Shown piece by piece: positions 11,231 to 22,608 of a stretch of 64,000 nucleotides of DNA. A model generated the notes under the pieces. The model was not told the origin of the DNA. It was given only the letters and a program-made list of their open reading frames with translations, and ran no database searches. This DNA is from Sipunculus nudus (lineage: Eukaryota; Annelida; Sipuncula; Golfingiida; Sipunculidae), in assembly GCA_026874595.1 (NCBI GenBank), contig CM049313.1, positions 14,817,508 through 14,881,507 of the forward strand, in the 5' to 3' direction. A program made the translations under genes and the position numbers. Every line of letters begins with the position of its first letter. The stretch's first letter is position 1.

Positions 11231-11803
11231 AATGCTTCCTTTTTAATGCATGTTTTATTTACGGAAGTTAGTATGTCAGATTTTACATTTTGAAAGTATT
11301 TGAGGTGTCACCCTGGGCCAGGCAACACTGGATTTAAACTATTGGCACTGTGTTATAGCGACCGGTCGTGTTGTTGAAAGGACCTGACACCTCCAACAGA
11401 GGCGAGGCGTCAACACATCGCTTCTCTAGGCCTTGGCAAAGCCGAAACAATAAAGCAAGGCTATCTGGTGATCTCCTCATTTACCGTTAGAACCGAGATG
11501 AAGTCTCGCTTGGACCGACCTTGCCTCCGTTAGGTTCTAAGCCCTACCTTTAAATGCACCGAATCAACATAATATATGGCAACCACCTCCCACTGGTACA
11601 GGTAAATAGTAGTCCTTAGAGCATAAGGATTGTGCTCAATAATCGTCTGCAATGTTCGGGTCCATAGATCGAGTATTTTGGGCTTTGCCAGTCAAGTTAA
11701 ATACAAGCTACTAAGCGTGAAAGAGCCCGTAGATTGTTTGATGAAAATGTAATACACAGAGTAATGTTACAAGGATTGTGTTGAAATGGCAGTCACTATA
11801 TAT

Positions 11804-11863
<60 letters not shown>

Positions 11864-12090
11864 AAATAGATAGATAGATGGATAGATAGATAGATAGATA
11901 TATATATAGTGGCCAGAAATAGAAACTTTGTTTCCAGAAAAGTATTCTAGTAATGTTACTGGGGAGGGCGACAGAGAAATCTGATTGTGATGTCAATCTA
12001 AACATGATAACATCCCTAGCTGTTCAGATTCTCGATTGACAAAAATACTGAAAGTTGTATAACATTTTATATCTAACGAATGTTAGAATT
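10795..12090 (+). repeat. block X, copy 1
   Basis: This ~1.3 kb segment recurs as direct copies at 14427-15630 and 26277-27575, and part of it (11380-11700) in inverted form at about 46730-47010. It covers the tail of the ~120-bp repeat element, a less AT-rich part near 11380-11700 and a variable (TA)n/(GATA)n tract. Copy 1 is followed by unit Y, while copies 2 and 3 are followed by block Z, so copy 1 marks a rearrangement junction at about 12091. No coding function was found. Confidence 0.75.
11809..11909. repeat. (TA)n / (GATA)n microsatellite
   Basis: A pure TA run followed by TAGA/GATA units and a short TA run. The equivalent tract differs in length and composition in the other X copies (15430-15500, 27279-27390). 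Confidence 0.95.
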
Positions 12091-12252
12091 TATGGTGCAT
12101 GCCTTGGAGGAAAATGAAGACATATCATTAGCAGAAATGGAAAAGAAAAGGGAAGAACTTGAAAGAAGAATTAATGATACGGTAAGAGTTTTATATATTC
12201 TGCATAAAAGTTGTTAACATACTCATGTCAGTTATACCTTCCCACCACTGTA

Positions 12253-12310
<58 letters not shown>

Positions 12311-13332
12311 TTCCTTCAATAGGAGAACAAGAAGAAATCTGTGATCACCCCAATCGGACTTGATATGAGGTTTGGCCCAGTAAAAAGGAAGCCTAGATTT
12401 GACTCTGCAGAGCCATGGGATAAAGGTACAAGCCTACCACAGTCACAGCTTTGTTGGCAACCACTGCAACAAATACCTGCAGGTATGGACATTAATAAAA
12501 GGCACAACGGGGACATTCCGTAAAGTACTAAAGATTAATGTGTTTTGATTTAGTTGACTGATCATCTTTACCTGTTTGATATCTCATTATAAAGGAAACC
12601 GGCTTGATTATATACCGACTAACATTAATCACCTTTTATAATTTCAGGAAAAGGTCTATACTGACCTGTGTGACAGAATGGTGAAAAAGGTGCACACCTT
12701 CACTAACAACAATTTAATAGTAAACCAGGCTTTCAGCACTGCACAGACCTTCAAAACGCTGAATAAACGCTTTGCAGTAGTCCACCGTATGATATCAAGT
12801 GACCGTGCAGTTATTTACAAGGAATGTGATCTCATAGGTGAGTTGAGCATTATCATGCAATGTTATTTTCTGTAAATAAATTAATGGTGCAAATCTAAGT
12901 ATAAATTATTATAATATTAATTCATTTCCAGAGGAAAATATTAATATTATATATTACATTTATATATACTATTAATATAATATATTAATTTGAAATAATA
13001 TTAATTTATTTCCAGAGGAAAAGATTGATGCCTACCTAGGTTACTACCGGCGGCACATGAATCAGGCTCTGCTTCCAAAACACCACATGTTGGAAGACCA
13101 TGTAGTTCCGTGGATTAGGAAATGGGGTTATGGGATGGGGCTTCATGGAGAACAGGGTGGAGAGGGGATACATGCCGTTGTAAATAGGCTAAAACGTTCT
13201 TCTTGGGCAATGAGGAACCCTGTGTCTAGGTTGTTATCAACAATACAGGAACAACACACACAATGTTCACCTGACTTTCAAATCCATATTCCAGTCATCA
13301 AAAAGAGAAAATTACACAAGTCATCGGATTAA
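12080..13332 (+). CDS. unit Y1: four-exon gene-like unit, unrecognised, likely mobile-element-associated family
   Basis: Exons: 12080-12181 (ATG at 12080; charged, helical ENEDISLAEMEKKREELERR), 12323 to 12425 or 12482 (KKKSVITPIGLDMRFGP), 12648-12837 (VYTDLCDRMVKKVHTFTNN...), and 13016-13332 (YRRHMNQALLPKHHMLEDHV, then a G-rich core WGYGMGLHGEQGGEGIHAVV, ending KKRKLHKSSD and TAA). The joins between exons 1-2 and 3-4 are in phase. The exon 2 to 3 join is not in phase with either visible donor, so an exon may be missing or the gene is broken. The HMLEDHV / GLHGEQGGE.IHA pattern resembles uncharacterised, repeat-associated proteins I recall from cnidarians and molluscs; no biochemical role is claimed. 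The unit is duplicated at 24119-25211. Confidence 0.5.
12256..12307. repeat. (TA)n microsatellite in intron 1 of unit Y1
   Basis: A pure TA run. The second copy of unit Y begins exactly at its own TA run (24119), so this microsatellite coincides with a duplication breakpoint. Confidence 0.95.
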
Positions 13333-13420
13333 ACATTTCAGTGGAGCTATCTTTTAAGCTGTAATTATATTGACATATACATAGACATCAATACCTATAG
13401 AATATTGTAACAATATTATA

Positions 13421-13476
<56 letters not shown>

Positions 13477-14426
13477 GTTTATTCATTATTCTAACTTTGC
13501 ATGTTTTTTTGCAGTTTATGTGAAATCCGAAATTTTAGCCATTACAAATTTAAAGCAAATGGTATCATATAGGATGTAAAATATTTTATAATCATATTTG
13601 TATGATTGTATCCACAGGTCATTAATTGTGTCAGCAGCCTATCATACTGATGTGTAATGTGGTACATATAATACAGTTTCATAAGCAGGCTGAAGTTTTT
13701 AATTATATTCATTAAAGTTACAAAGTTAAGTGCAGTGACAACTGTTAATAACTTGTCATTAATATTTTTAAATTGTAAAACAGGTTTGTATCACGTTCTG
13801 TATATAATATTTAATTGATATATAGATAAGAAAGGCATTTATAACACAGTTTGGTTGTTCATAGTTTGAATAAACTCCAGTCCGAATTTAGTCTGGCCCC
13901 TTCATACTGTTAGTGTTGTGTAGTTCGGTGCTATATATTTATGAAACACAAATTGACAATAACCTTCTGATCATACCCATAGTTTGCTCAGTATATTGAA
14001 TTTATGTATTTAAAATTTCATCTGAATGAAAATGCATTCTATATTAAATTTTACCGGTTTTGTTTCACAAATCTCATCAAATGTTGACTTTTCAATGAAC
14101 TTAGCTGATGCATACTACTTTGTGCTTGTTGCTCGACAATATCTCCTTTCTCTCTATGTCAAATTAAATATGGTATACATATTTAGATTCCTGAGAAAAT
14201 TATCTTTCAACACATATATAACATGCGAGGTTTGTTGTTTTAGATGATAAGTTATTAAGGGGAAAATGCAAGCAACCCCCTAGTTGATATGCTGTAAACA
14301 GGCCCCATCTATCCACTAGTGTGTAACCCGACACCCATGCTGGTTGCTGTCTCTCGCTGACACTGAGTGTCTGGGGAGAACAGCCTGCCCAGCCCATTAA
14401 AGCTCCACCTGCCTAACTGCTGTGAG
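13333..14426 (+). other. 3' flank of unit Y1, no further gene seen
   Basis: AT-rich sequence with a (TA)n tract at 13420-13473. It is repeated almost unchanged at 25212-26276. It ends with a less AT-rich stretch ('cagcctgcccagcccattaaagctccacctgcc') just before block X. No coding exon is convincing. Confidence 0.55.
13420..13473. repeat. (TA)n microsatellite
   Basis: A pure TA run; it is much shorter in the second copy (25297-25321). Confidence 0.95.
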
Positions 14427-15459
14427 GCCAGCGACCTATATTCTCCTAGTTAAGTGAAAGAACATGATTTGAACACCCATATTTTCACAATTCGTCACTA
14501 TTGGACCTTAACACTTGTAATTTGATAAAAATCTGGGGAGTTTTCTGTAAAACTTCCTTGGAAGACTGGAATAAAGTTATAATTGTAAATGTGACATATT
14601 CTGCAAGCTCTGTGAAAAAATATGATTTTACTACCTTGTTACTCAGACTGGCATACATTGTTGCAGTTGCATATAGGAAATTCTAATTAAGCATCTAGGG
14701 AGTTCCTGGTAAAATCTTCTTCGAGAACAAGAGGTCACTCTCGAAGTCATACATTCCTAACCAAGTAGTTTTTCCCCATAATATAACCAATGACTTATAC
14801 ATGCGTCAGCTGTATTTATAATTCTGCCGACCGTCATGGCCCATTTGCCACATGTGTATGCAACTGCTTCCCTTTTAATGCATGTTTTATTTACGGAAGT
14901 TAGTATGTCAGATTTTACATTTTGAAAGTATCTGAGGTGTCACCCTGGGCCAGGCAACACTGGATTTAAACTATTGGCACGGTGTTATAGAGACCGGTCG
15001 TGTTGTTGAAAGGACCTGACACCTTCAACAGAGGCGAGGCGTCAACCCATCGCTTCTCTAGGCCTTGGCAAAGCCGAAACAATAAAGCAAGGCTATCTGG
15101 TGATCTCCTCATTTACCGTTAGAACCGAGATGAAGTCTCGCCTGGACCGACCTTGCCTCTGTTAGGTTCTAAGCCCTGCCTTTAAATGCACCGAATCAGA
15201 ATAATATATGGCAACCACCTCCCACTGGTACTGGTTAATAGTAGTCCTTAGAGCATAAGGATTGTGCTCAATAATCGTCTGCAGTGTTCGGGTCCATAGA
15301 TCTAGTATTGTGGGCTTTGCCAGTTAAGTTAAATACAAGCTACTAAGCGTGAAAGGGCCCGTAGATTGATTGATGAAAATGTAATACACAGAGTAATGTT
15401 ACAAGGATTGTGTTGAAATGGCAGTCACTATATATATATGTATATATGTATGTATAAAT

Positions 15460-15502
<43 letters not shown>

Positions 15503-15630
15503 GTGGCCAGAAATAGAAGCTTTGTTTCCAGAAAAGTATTCTAGTAATGTCACTGGGGAGGGCGACAGAGAAATCTGATTGTAATGTCAATCTAAACATG
15601 ATAACATATCTAACGAATGTTAGAATTTAT
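14427..15630 (+). repeat. block X, copy 2
   Basis: Direct copy of 10795-12090 with only a few differences per hundred bases by eye. A stretch present in the other copies ('ccctagctgttcagattctcgattgacaaaaatac') is missing near 15605. It is followed by block Z, as in copy 3. Confidence 0.8.
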
Positions 15631-16440
15631 GGTTAGAACATTTGAAAAGCTCGTACAAACTGCTAAATTAAACAGAAGTTTTTATTACATTTATTATTAC
15701 ATTTATATATTTATACATTTTTAAAACCTTAAAATAAAGCTTAGTTATTGTTTTTAATGATCGTTATATTTTTTTGTCCTTGGTCCAAAATGCTAACAAT
15801 ATCTGGGATAAGAATATGATTACAATTTTTTTTATTGTTTTATGCTTAATTGCAAATGGCAATAGAAAAATTGGGATTAACTATACCAAGAACAAATCTT
15901 TTTTTTTTAAACAAAGACACACTGATGTGCTAAATGTATAAATATGCTATAAAATTACCAATTAATTTTTCTTATAACTGCTCTCAATATTCTTTGCAGG
16001 GGGTATTAAGGCGATTTATTTTATGTCATTATGTAAATCGAGGATAAGAACTTGAGGTATATCAGGAGATTCCAATTATCAACATCCTTCTTGGTCTGTT
16101 GGGTTTCATGGCCTAGTGAAATAACGTGTGCAATGGTTTATTATTCTCACTTTGATTGGTTAACATTTAGAACGCTTATGGACACGGCAACGCTTACTTT
16201 TATCCTGATAAATCTGCAAGAAAAGACTGCTCCCCCATATTGATATGATAATGCATTTCAAATTGTTGACAAATTAGTCCTTTTTTTACATTTAATAGCC
16301 CCATCTCATCACTATAGCTTTCATTTGGAATCTACTTATTTATATAAATGTGACAGCATTTCAGATAATTATAATGATTCAGGTCATAAAGAGTTGACTT
16401 GGGGTCCAGTTTCGTATAATAAATAAGGTAACAGTGAATT
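15631..16440 (+). other. block Z proximal part, no gene seen
   Basis: AT-rich sequence without a recognisable exon, repeated at 27576-28390. Poly-T/poly-A runs are scattered through it. Confidence 0.5.
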
Positions 16441-16449
16441 GACTCAGCT

Positions 16450-18088
16450 GATTAAGCTCGGCTGTATTTAAGTCGTCTGAGCTAAAGCGTTCACCGTTGT
16501 TGTTTGTCCATTCGTGCGGGCATTCTAGTGTACGTTAACAGTGCACAAATCATAAACGTTGAATCTATATATTGCTTACTACTGTAAATCTTGTTCACCT
16601 GAAATTAAATCACGGTGACCCATATTATGTGAGCTACGAGCTAAAGACATGGTTTTGAGCAGTCTAGAAATAAGACATTTAACAAATCATATCCAATGGA
16701 TCTAGCATTATTAAAAATTCATTCAGATCACAGGACATTTTCCTTGGGACCATTAAACTAGGTCACTTTTACGGACCAAAGACAGGATTTTGAACAGCAT
16801 CAAGCTGGTATAAATTGTAACCATTGAACCTGAAATCCAGTAACCTAATTGCAAGGCAGGTCGTGGGCCTGTTTCCTTGGAAATCCGAAATAGAGCCACG
16901 TTGACCTATAATATGTAAACTATCAATCAAAAAAGATTTTCAGCTGCTTGGAAGTCTGACGGGGCACATATCATAATCATTGGACCTAGAAACTTCTACC
17001 TGAACATCCTGAAATGTATTTATATAGTCTCCATTGAAACCTAAAATTAGGACACTGCCCTATATTTTGTGGGCCATCGGAAACAAACATGATTTGAGCA
17101 GCCTGAAAATTTGACATAGCCCATTTATTTTCCTTTGAACATAAAAATTTATTACTTAATATCCACGTAGGTCACGGACGAGTTAAATTTGAAATCTAAA
17201 AGTAGATCGGAGAGACACATAAACTCAAGTACAAGCCAGAAAATGAGTTGCAGCAGGCTGTAAGGGTAAAAATTATAACCATTGAACATGAAAAATTATA
17301 CCTTGAAATGCATTGAGGTATCCTTTGGAACTTAAGATTGGTCAATGAGACCTATACGCAGCGAGTTATGGGTAAAAACTTTCTTTAAGCACACTGAGAA
17401 TTAGATGGGCACAAATTGTAACAACTGCATATTTAACTCTCATACCTAAATTCCAATAGGTTTCTGATAGAGTGCTCTTCGGTACATGAAAGAAGGTCAC
17501 TGTGACCTATATTCTGTGAGCTATTTGAGAAAACACTGTGACCGTTAGATTGACACAAATCGTAAAAAGTTGGAAAAAAATTGTAATATGTTGCTCCTGC
17601 TTAAATACAATGAAAATCAGAAACTACGCCACTGTAACCTATATTCTGCAAACTATATTAAATTATGAGCACGCTGTATAAGCAGCAATCAAAACTATAT
17701 AACTTCTTACTTAACATCCAGTGCATTCCTGGTTAACAATTCTTGTAAACCAAAAATTAGGTCAGTGTGACCCATATTCTACAAACTATTAATTTTTTAG
17801 CACTCTACATTCTCAGTCCTTCACAGTGTTCAAGGCTGCTTTAGAGACATTTTTGTTACATCATAAAATTGAATTAAATCTGCCACACAATTTGATCTGT
17901 TTAAATGTAGGGTTTGCTTACAATAAGCCAACTAACATTTACAGAATGCCACAAACATTTGTTAAATTCCACTACAGTTATTCCAGTTTGAGGAAATTCA
18001 AACATAAACTAATACATAAAACATAATGTATGAATTGTCTTTATGTCAAATTCATCTGAGCGTCATGGCTCATGGGCCACTAGTTATA
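16450..18088 (+). repeat. composite dispersed repeat element (~120-bp units), copy 2
   Basis: Starts at 'ctcagctgattaagctc' and 'gtctgagctaaagcgttcacc' and contains about ten degenerate ~120-bp units ('attgtaaccattgaacctgaaa', 'gtgacctatattctgtgagctat'). It ends 'tcatctgagcgtcatggctcatgggccactagtt'. The direct counterpart is 28840-30445. The 66-aa and 76-aa open frames near 17830 and 30160 are two copies of one repeat segment, not a gene. Confidence 0.7.
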
Positions 18089-18109
18089 AAAGCGTCATCT
18101 TTCGTAAGG

Positions 18110-18640
18110 TTGAACTAGATATAATTTTGTATGAAGGATGAGGTATCATGAGTTGGTCTGAATCTTGATCTTTATAGAGGATAGTAAAGTTTGATCAGGA
18201 AAATTTATCTGTATAGGGGTCATGGTACTGGAAGTTGATCAGATAAATTTATCTTTATAAAGGATCAGGGTACTGGAGAGTGATCTTGGTATACATATTT
18301 TAGAGGAGCAAGTAACCGGGATTTGGTCCGGGTCCTTTATATTCATAGAGGATAAGGTTTCAGGAAATTAATCTAGATTTTGATATTTAGAGGTTAAAGT
18401 AACTGGAAGTCGGTCCGGATCTTGATATTTATTGGGAATCAAGTTATATGAAATTAATCAGGAAATTGATCAGGATATGAATATTTTTAGAGATTAAGGT
18501 TACCAACAGTTGAGCTGGAAATTGATCAGGATATGAATATTTATAGAGATCAAGGTAACCGACAGTTCATCTAGGATCTTGATATTAAAAAGAGATTCAG
18601 GTTATGGGATATTGCTCCGGACCTTTATGTTTATGGAGGA
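18110..18640 (+). repeat. degenerate ~60-bp 'gatc' tandem repeats
   Basis: Units of roughly 60 bp built on 'ggatcaggttactggaagttgatcc..atcttgatatttatagag'. The same type of array occurs at 28370-28720, at 30490-30716 with 32004-32300, and inverted at 44400-45890. Confidence 0.75.
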
Positions 18641-20090
18641 CTTGTCTGGTGGTAAATGTGGATCAAATGTGCAGACAGAATCACAGTTTATTTATAAATA
18701 TAATACATCACACGGAGTTAATTCAAATCTACAAAGCAGCATTTGCGTTATCTAGATCTAATTATTTATAATTCATGAAAGAGATACATATGTATTTACA
18801 AAATCAGGTAATGTAGAAATGATCTGAATCAATTTCACGTAGATGTATTTTGTATTTAACCATGCCAGAATATAATGTTTACTATATTTGCACACAGGTC
18901 AATCAAATAATTTAATACTGTGCACTTGATTTAAAACTTTTGAAAAAAATAGTACGCAATAGTCAATATATTCAACAAATTTAAGCACGAAATGATGTAT
19001 TCATTTTTTTTAATCTATGTGCATATAATGTCAACTTGTATAATCATTTGATAGTTACTGAATAAAGACATTAAGCTTAACGTCCTTGGTTATCTAATTT
19101 GCTTTTCATTCCAGTTTTACCATTATTTCAGTAAAACATATAACACATGTATAAAGGAGCTGGTATATTTCTAAAGCGAAACGAGTGATTGAAGGGTTTT
19201 GAGGCCCTCATGTTATTTCATACGCATATATATGTAAATAACGTACAAAACGTCTCAATTTTCAATATCATACACAATTGTTTTGCCAAGAAAACTTTAC
19301 AAACCACCAAACCAATTTTTAAAAACAAGTATCATCCCATTGTTTTACTTCTTATCATCGGGGAAGACCATTCATTCTGTCACCCCACTGTGGCTAGAAA
19401 AACTCTCTGAACACTTTTACAGACACGGAATCATCAAAGGCTCCCATATAAATATCCGAAGCAGCACCTTAACTGGCCTCATAACATAATCATAAACAGA
19501 ATCTCATGAAATTTACATCGGGAATGGACAGATAAGGAATTTATTAGATTTAAGTGTGGGTCCGGTACACTATCCGGTTTCAGACACGTCCTAGAGGATT
19601 ATTCTCAAATGTACAGTCACTTATGTACGAATGAACCTTGGAGTAGGAGCCGAGTATTCCAAAATAGGAACCCCTACATGTGCGTAGGTTTGCATTCCTT
19701 AAAATAATTTACCTCATTGATTTTCTATGTGCACTCTTGTGCTGATTTGAACTGTCCTCTGTATATACATATACCCGACTGCTACAGAGTAAAACGATGG
19801 TAGCTGACACACGTATTTGGTGTGAAAACATATACGACTTAATATTTTATAATTGCTCATGAAGTACAAAAAGAAGATCGATCGGACGGCACACAAGCCA
19901 GTTGACTCAGATCCCAAACTGACATGGAAATATATCATGAAAAAGTGTTTGCCTATTCCAGAGTAATCCTTATATTTTTATTTAATCCAATGATAATTCC
20001 TGATTTAATAAGTCCGAAAATAAATAAAAATATAGTTTACAGAAAGCACAGACAAACAAGCACTGCCTAAGAGTACCCAGGAGAGTACTA
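18641..20090 (+). other. block Z middle part, no confident gene
   Basis: Contains short open frames at 19189-19489 (+) and 19714-19938 (-) that recur in the second copy (32848-33129, 33405-33596). The latter also recurs as a diverged inverted copy at 40249-40455. No domain was recognised. The persistence may simply reflect low divergence. A single copy of the ~130-bp unit that is tandem at 40505-40800 lies at about 19570-19700. Confidence 0.4.
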
Positions 20091-21060
20091 CGACTTATTC
20101 AAATGCTATTAAACCTAGAAACATCTACTTAGGATAGTATTTTTTCAATTATTTCGACCAACAATATTTCATTCTGACACCCTTACTTTTATATCAGTTT
20201 TGTTCCATTGCCCTTCCTGTAAAATGTATTGTGCAGATCATAACATGGCATAGTTTCGGGCATTAACGAAAATTCATTGTTTTTGACCACCTTTTTATAT
20301 CAAATATATCTTGCCCAAGAGTGTGTATACCTTTATAAGTGGTTTAAAAACATGGCAATACTAGTTGGTGCTTTATCACATATGTTATGGTGCTCGTATA
20401 CAAGTGCACGGTCATTACCAGATAGTTGTGGAACAAGGGCAGGACGACCGATTATTGAGACGCACTGATCCGTATCGTCATTATGGAACGCCGCGGGAAT
20501 AAAACAAGTGGACCACAGAAGACGCTTCCAATTAACATGGACAATAAGAACACAGTCATAGAATCACACCGAACTTTTATTATTCCAGTTGCGAAAGAAA
20601 CAAAACCCGTTTTAAATAAAGACAGATAATACACACTGTTCTCGCGTCGTGATACTAAACGTTATAAAAGCCCGAAACTCACCAGTTATAGACGGGTTGC
20701 ACGATGAACTGTTGAACGATCACCAGGCCTGGGTTTATCTCCGGGAGTACCGTTATTTGGAGAAATGTACAACATGGATTTAGTTTAAAGACTTTTTTTT
20801 CTTCAGTATACGGACTGCTCGGCTCCTAAAAGCAACCCCAGAGCCACTTCGTTTCAATGGGGCCATACTGTTATGAGTTATAGATAAGTATATTTCATTT
20901 TGTATTGTAACGTACGCCCCAATTTAATGATATTATAATTTACAGACTTTGTTTTGAACTTTGTATATATTGTACATAATGTTTATTTGGATAGTTATAA
21001 CTATTTGCTCCGTACCATGAATCTTTCTTTGTAAATTTATGTTTGTTTTGTGAAGAACCC
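20090..21060. other. segment present only in the first Z copy
   Basis: About 1 kb absent from the second direct copy (junction near 33740) and apparently also from the inverted counterpart (near 40150-40200). It is therefore probably an insertion into this copy. No transposase frame, terminal repeats or target duplication were convincing. Confidence 0.45.
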
Positions 21061-22260
21061 GGAAGGAAATTCATTTTTGAATACACATACAGGTCATGTT
21101 AATCATTTCCTTGGTATCTTAAAAAATAAAATAATTATCCACATTTCTTATCCATCAATGTTATTACAAATCCCGTTCCTATGTGAAAAGGGTGTTTTAT
21201 CATACAGTAAATAAGAATAATTAATATTATTTTTATTATCATTATAATTATTATTTTTTATTATTATTATTTATTTTTTCTGAACAATAATCCACTTGTA
21301 AGCAGATAATCCGTCTAGTATGTTAACATCTACCTAACAGATCCATTATCTTGAATTGTTAATGATTTCACTTAAGGGTGACGGGTTCGTGTGGAGGGGC
21401 TTTTATATGTGATATAAACGTGTGATGTTTAGTTAACCTTTGGATAAAGAAAAGGTAAGTAGTTTTTGTATGGCATTTTGCCAGGGGCTGGCAGAGAAAA
21501 ATGCTGACAGCGGGGAAGGGGTTGGTTTGCCCCATATTAGTATCACTTTTGAAAGAGGTTGAATACAGTTAACAGAATATATAAAAGAACAAAGGCTATC
21601 AGTTAGAAACTTTTTTTTACAAGACATGATTTGTGATCGGTACAATATTAAGATTCCATATGTTGTCCTATGACCAGTTATATTTATAATGAACAACCAC
21701 ATAAATAACAATGAATCACATCTGTTAATTGGGTTACTTCTGATGTTAAGCATGGCGTTTGTAATAATCCATAAGTCAATGTGTAGTAAAGATACACTTT
21801 AAGTTTTCATTCAATCACCCTTTAAATTTTAACTGAATATCCTAATCTTGTCTAAAACACAGTAGGAATAAACAAATATTTGCAGACGCAGAAAAATTGG
21901 AAAGCGAATAGATGTTATTTCAGTTACCATTTTAACAAACACTGCCTATAAACCCCGGGACAATACCACGGCGCCGCGCGCATTTAATCCAGTAACCAAA
22001 ACAAAACGGCCACTAGATTATCATTGAAAACTTGTCAAAGAAATGCTTGAATGCGATCAAAATTTTGAGAGCTAAACAAGAATATTTACAAGTATACTGA
22101 GTTTAACCGATTTTTCCCAATTACTAACTTTCTAACAGCCGCCGTGTTTGTACTTGATGCAGTGCCTATACAAATGTTCATGCTTATACACGCTGTCGGA
22201 TATAAACTCATACAAGCAAAGTCAGGTACTTTTTGTAACACTGTGTGCCATCATATACAT
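21061..22260 (+). other. block Z distal part, no gene seen
   Basis: Holds an ATT/AT-rich tract near 21215-21280 and sequence with both a direct counterpart (33740-34700) and an inverted one (about 38300-40050, minus strand). No coding exon is supported. Confidence 0.45.
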
Positions 22261-22305
22261 GTAAAGAGAATGATCAAACCTTGACATGCAACAAACTTTT
22301 GTCAC

Positions 22306-22608
22306 TTGCCTGGAAATATAAATAATAAATGCAAATTATCAGACTGGACAGCCTTCAAAAGTTGTCAAAGAGATGGTAATGTTGTTACCATAGGTTCAGA
22401 ACAAATAAAATCAATCATGTATGTGCGAAATTTCTATGAGCAAACTGCTGACATATGCCCCGGAAGAAAGTATAAAGTAATGACAAGCTGTTCTGCTTTA
22501 TGTCATCCTACTGATAAAATCGGAACCCACGTGAACACTTCAGTACGGTTGCAGCTAGCCAGCCTCGTGAATAAATTAATAAATGATTGTCTAAACTGTT
22601 ACACGTGA
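22306..22608 (+). other. Cys-containing open frame conserved in two direct copies, uncertain coding
   Basis: An open frame without an ATG at its left end (it begins after a stop with TTG). It reads KCKLSDWTAFKSCQ, then ...DICPGRKYKVMTSCSALC. The direct copy at 34745-35029 is nearly identical. The inverted counterpart on the minus strand (about 37950-38235) is recognisable but carries a frameshift and a stop. CxLSDWTAxxSC is faintly like a thrombospondin type-1 start, but the rest does not follow that pattern. It could be a single exon of a lost gene or chance. Confidence 0.25.

Noticed and set aside
11796-12005. Open frames rich in YIYIYI or SIYLSIYL (also near 15399, 23941 and 41976)
   Set aside because: Translations of (TA)n and (GATA)n microsatellites.
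22306-22608. Assignment as a thrombospondin type-1 domain
   Set aside because: Only the CxLSDWTAxxSC start is similar; the arginine and later cysteine pattern of TSP1 is missing.
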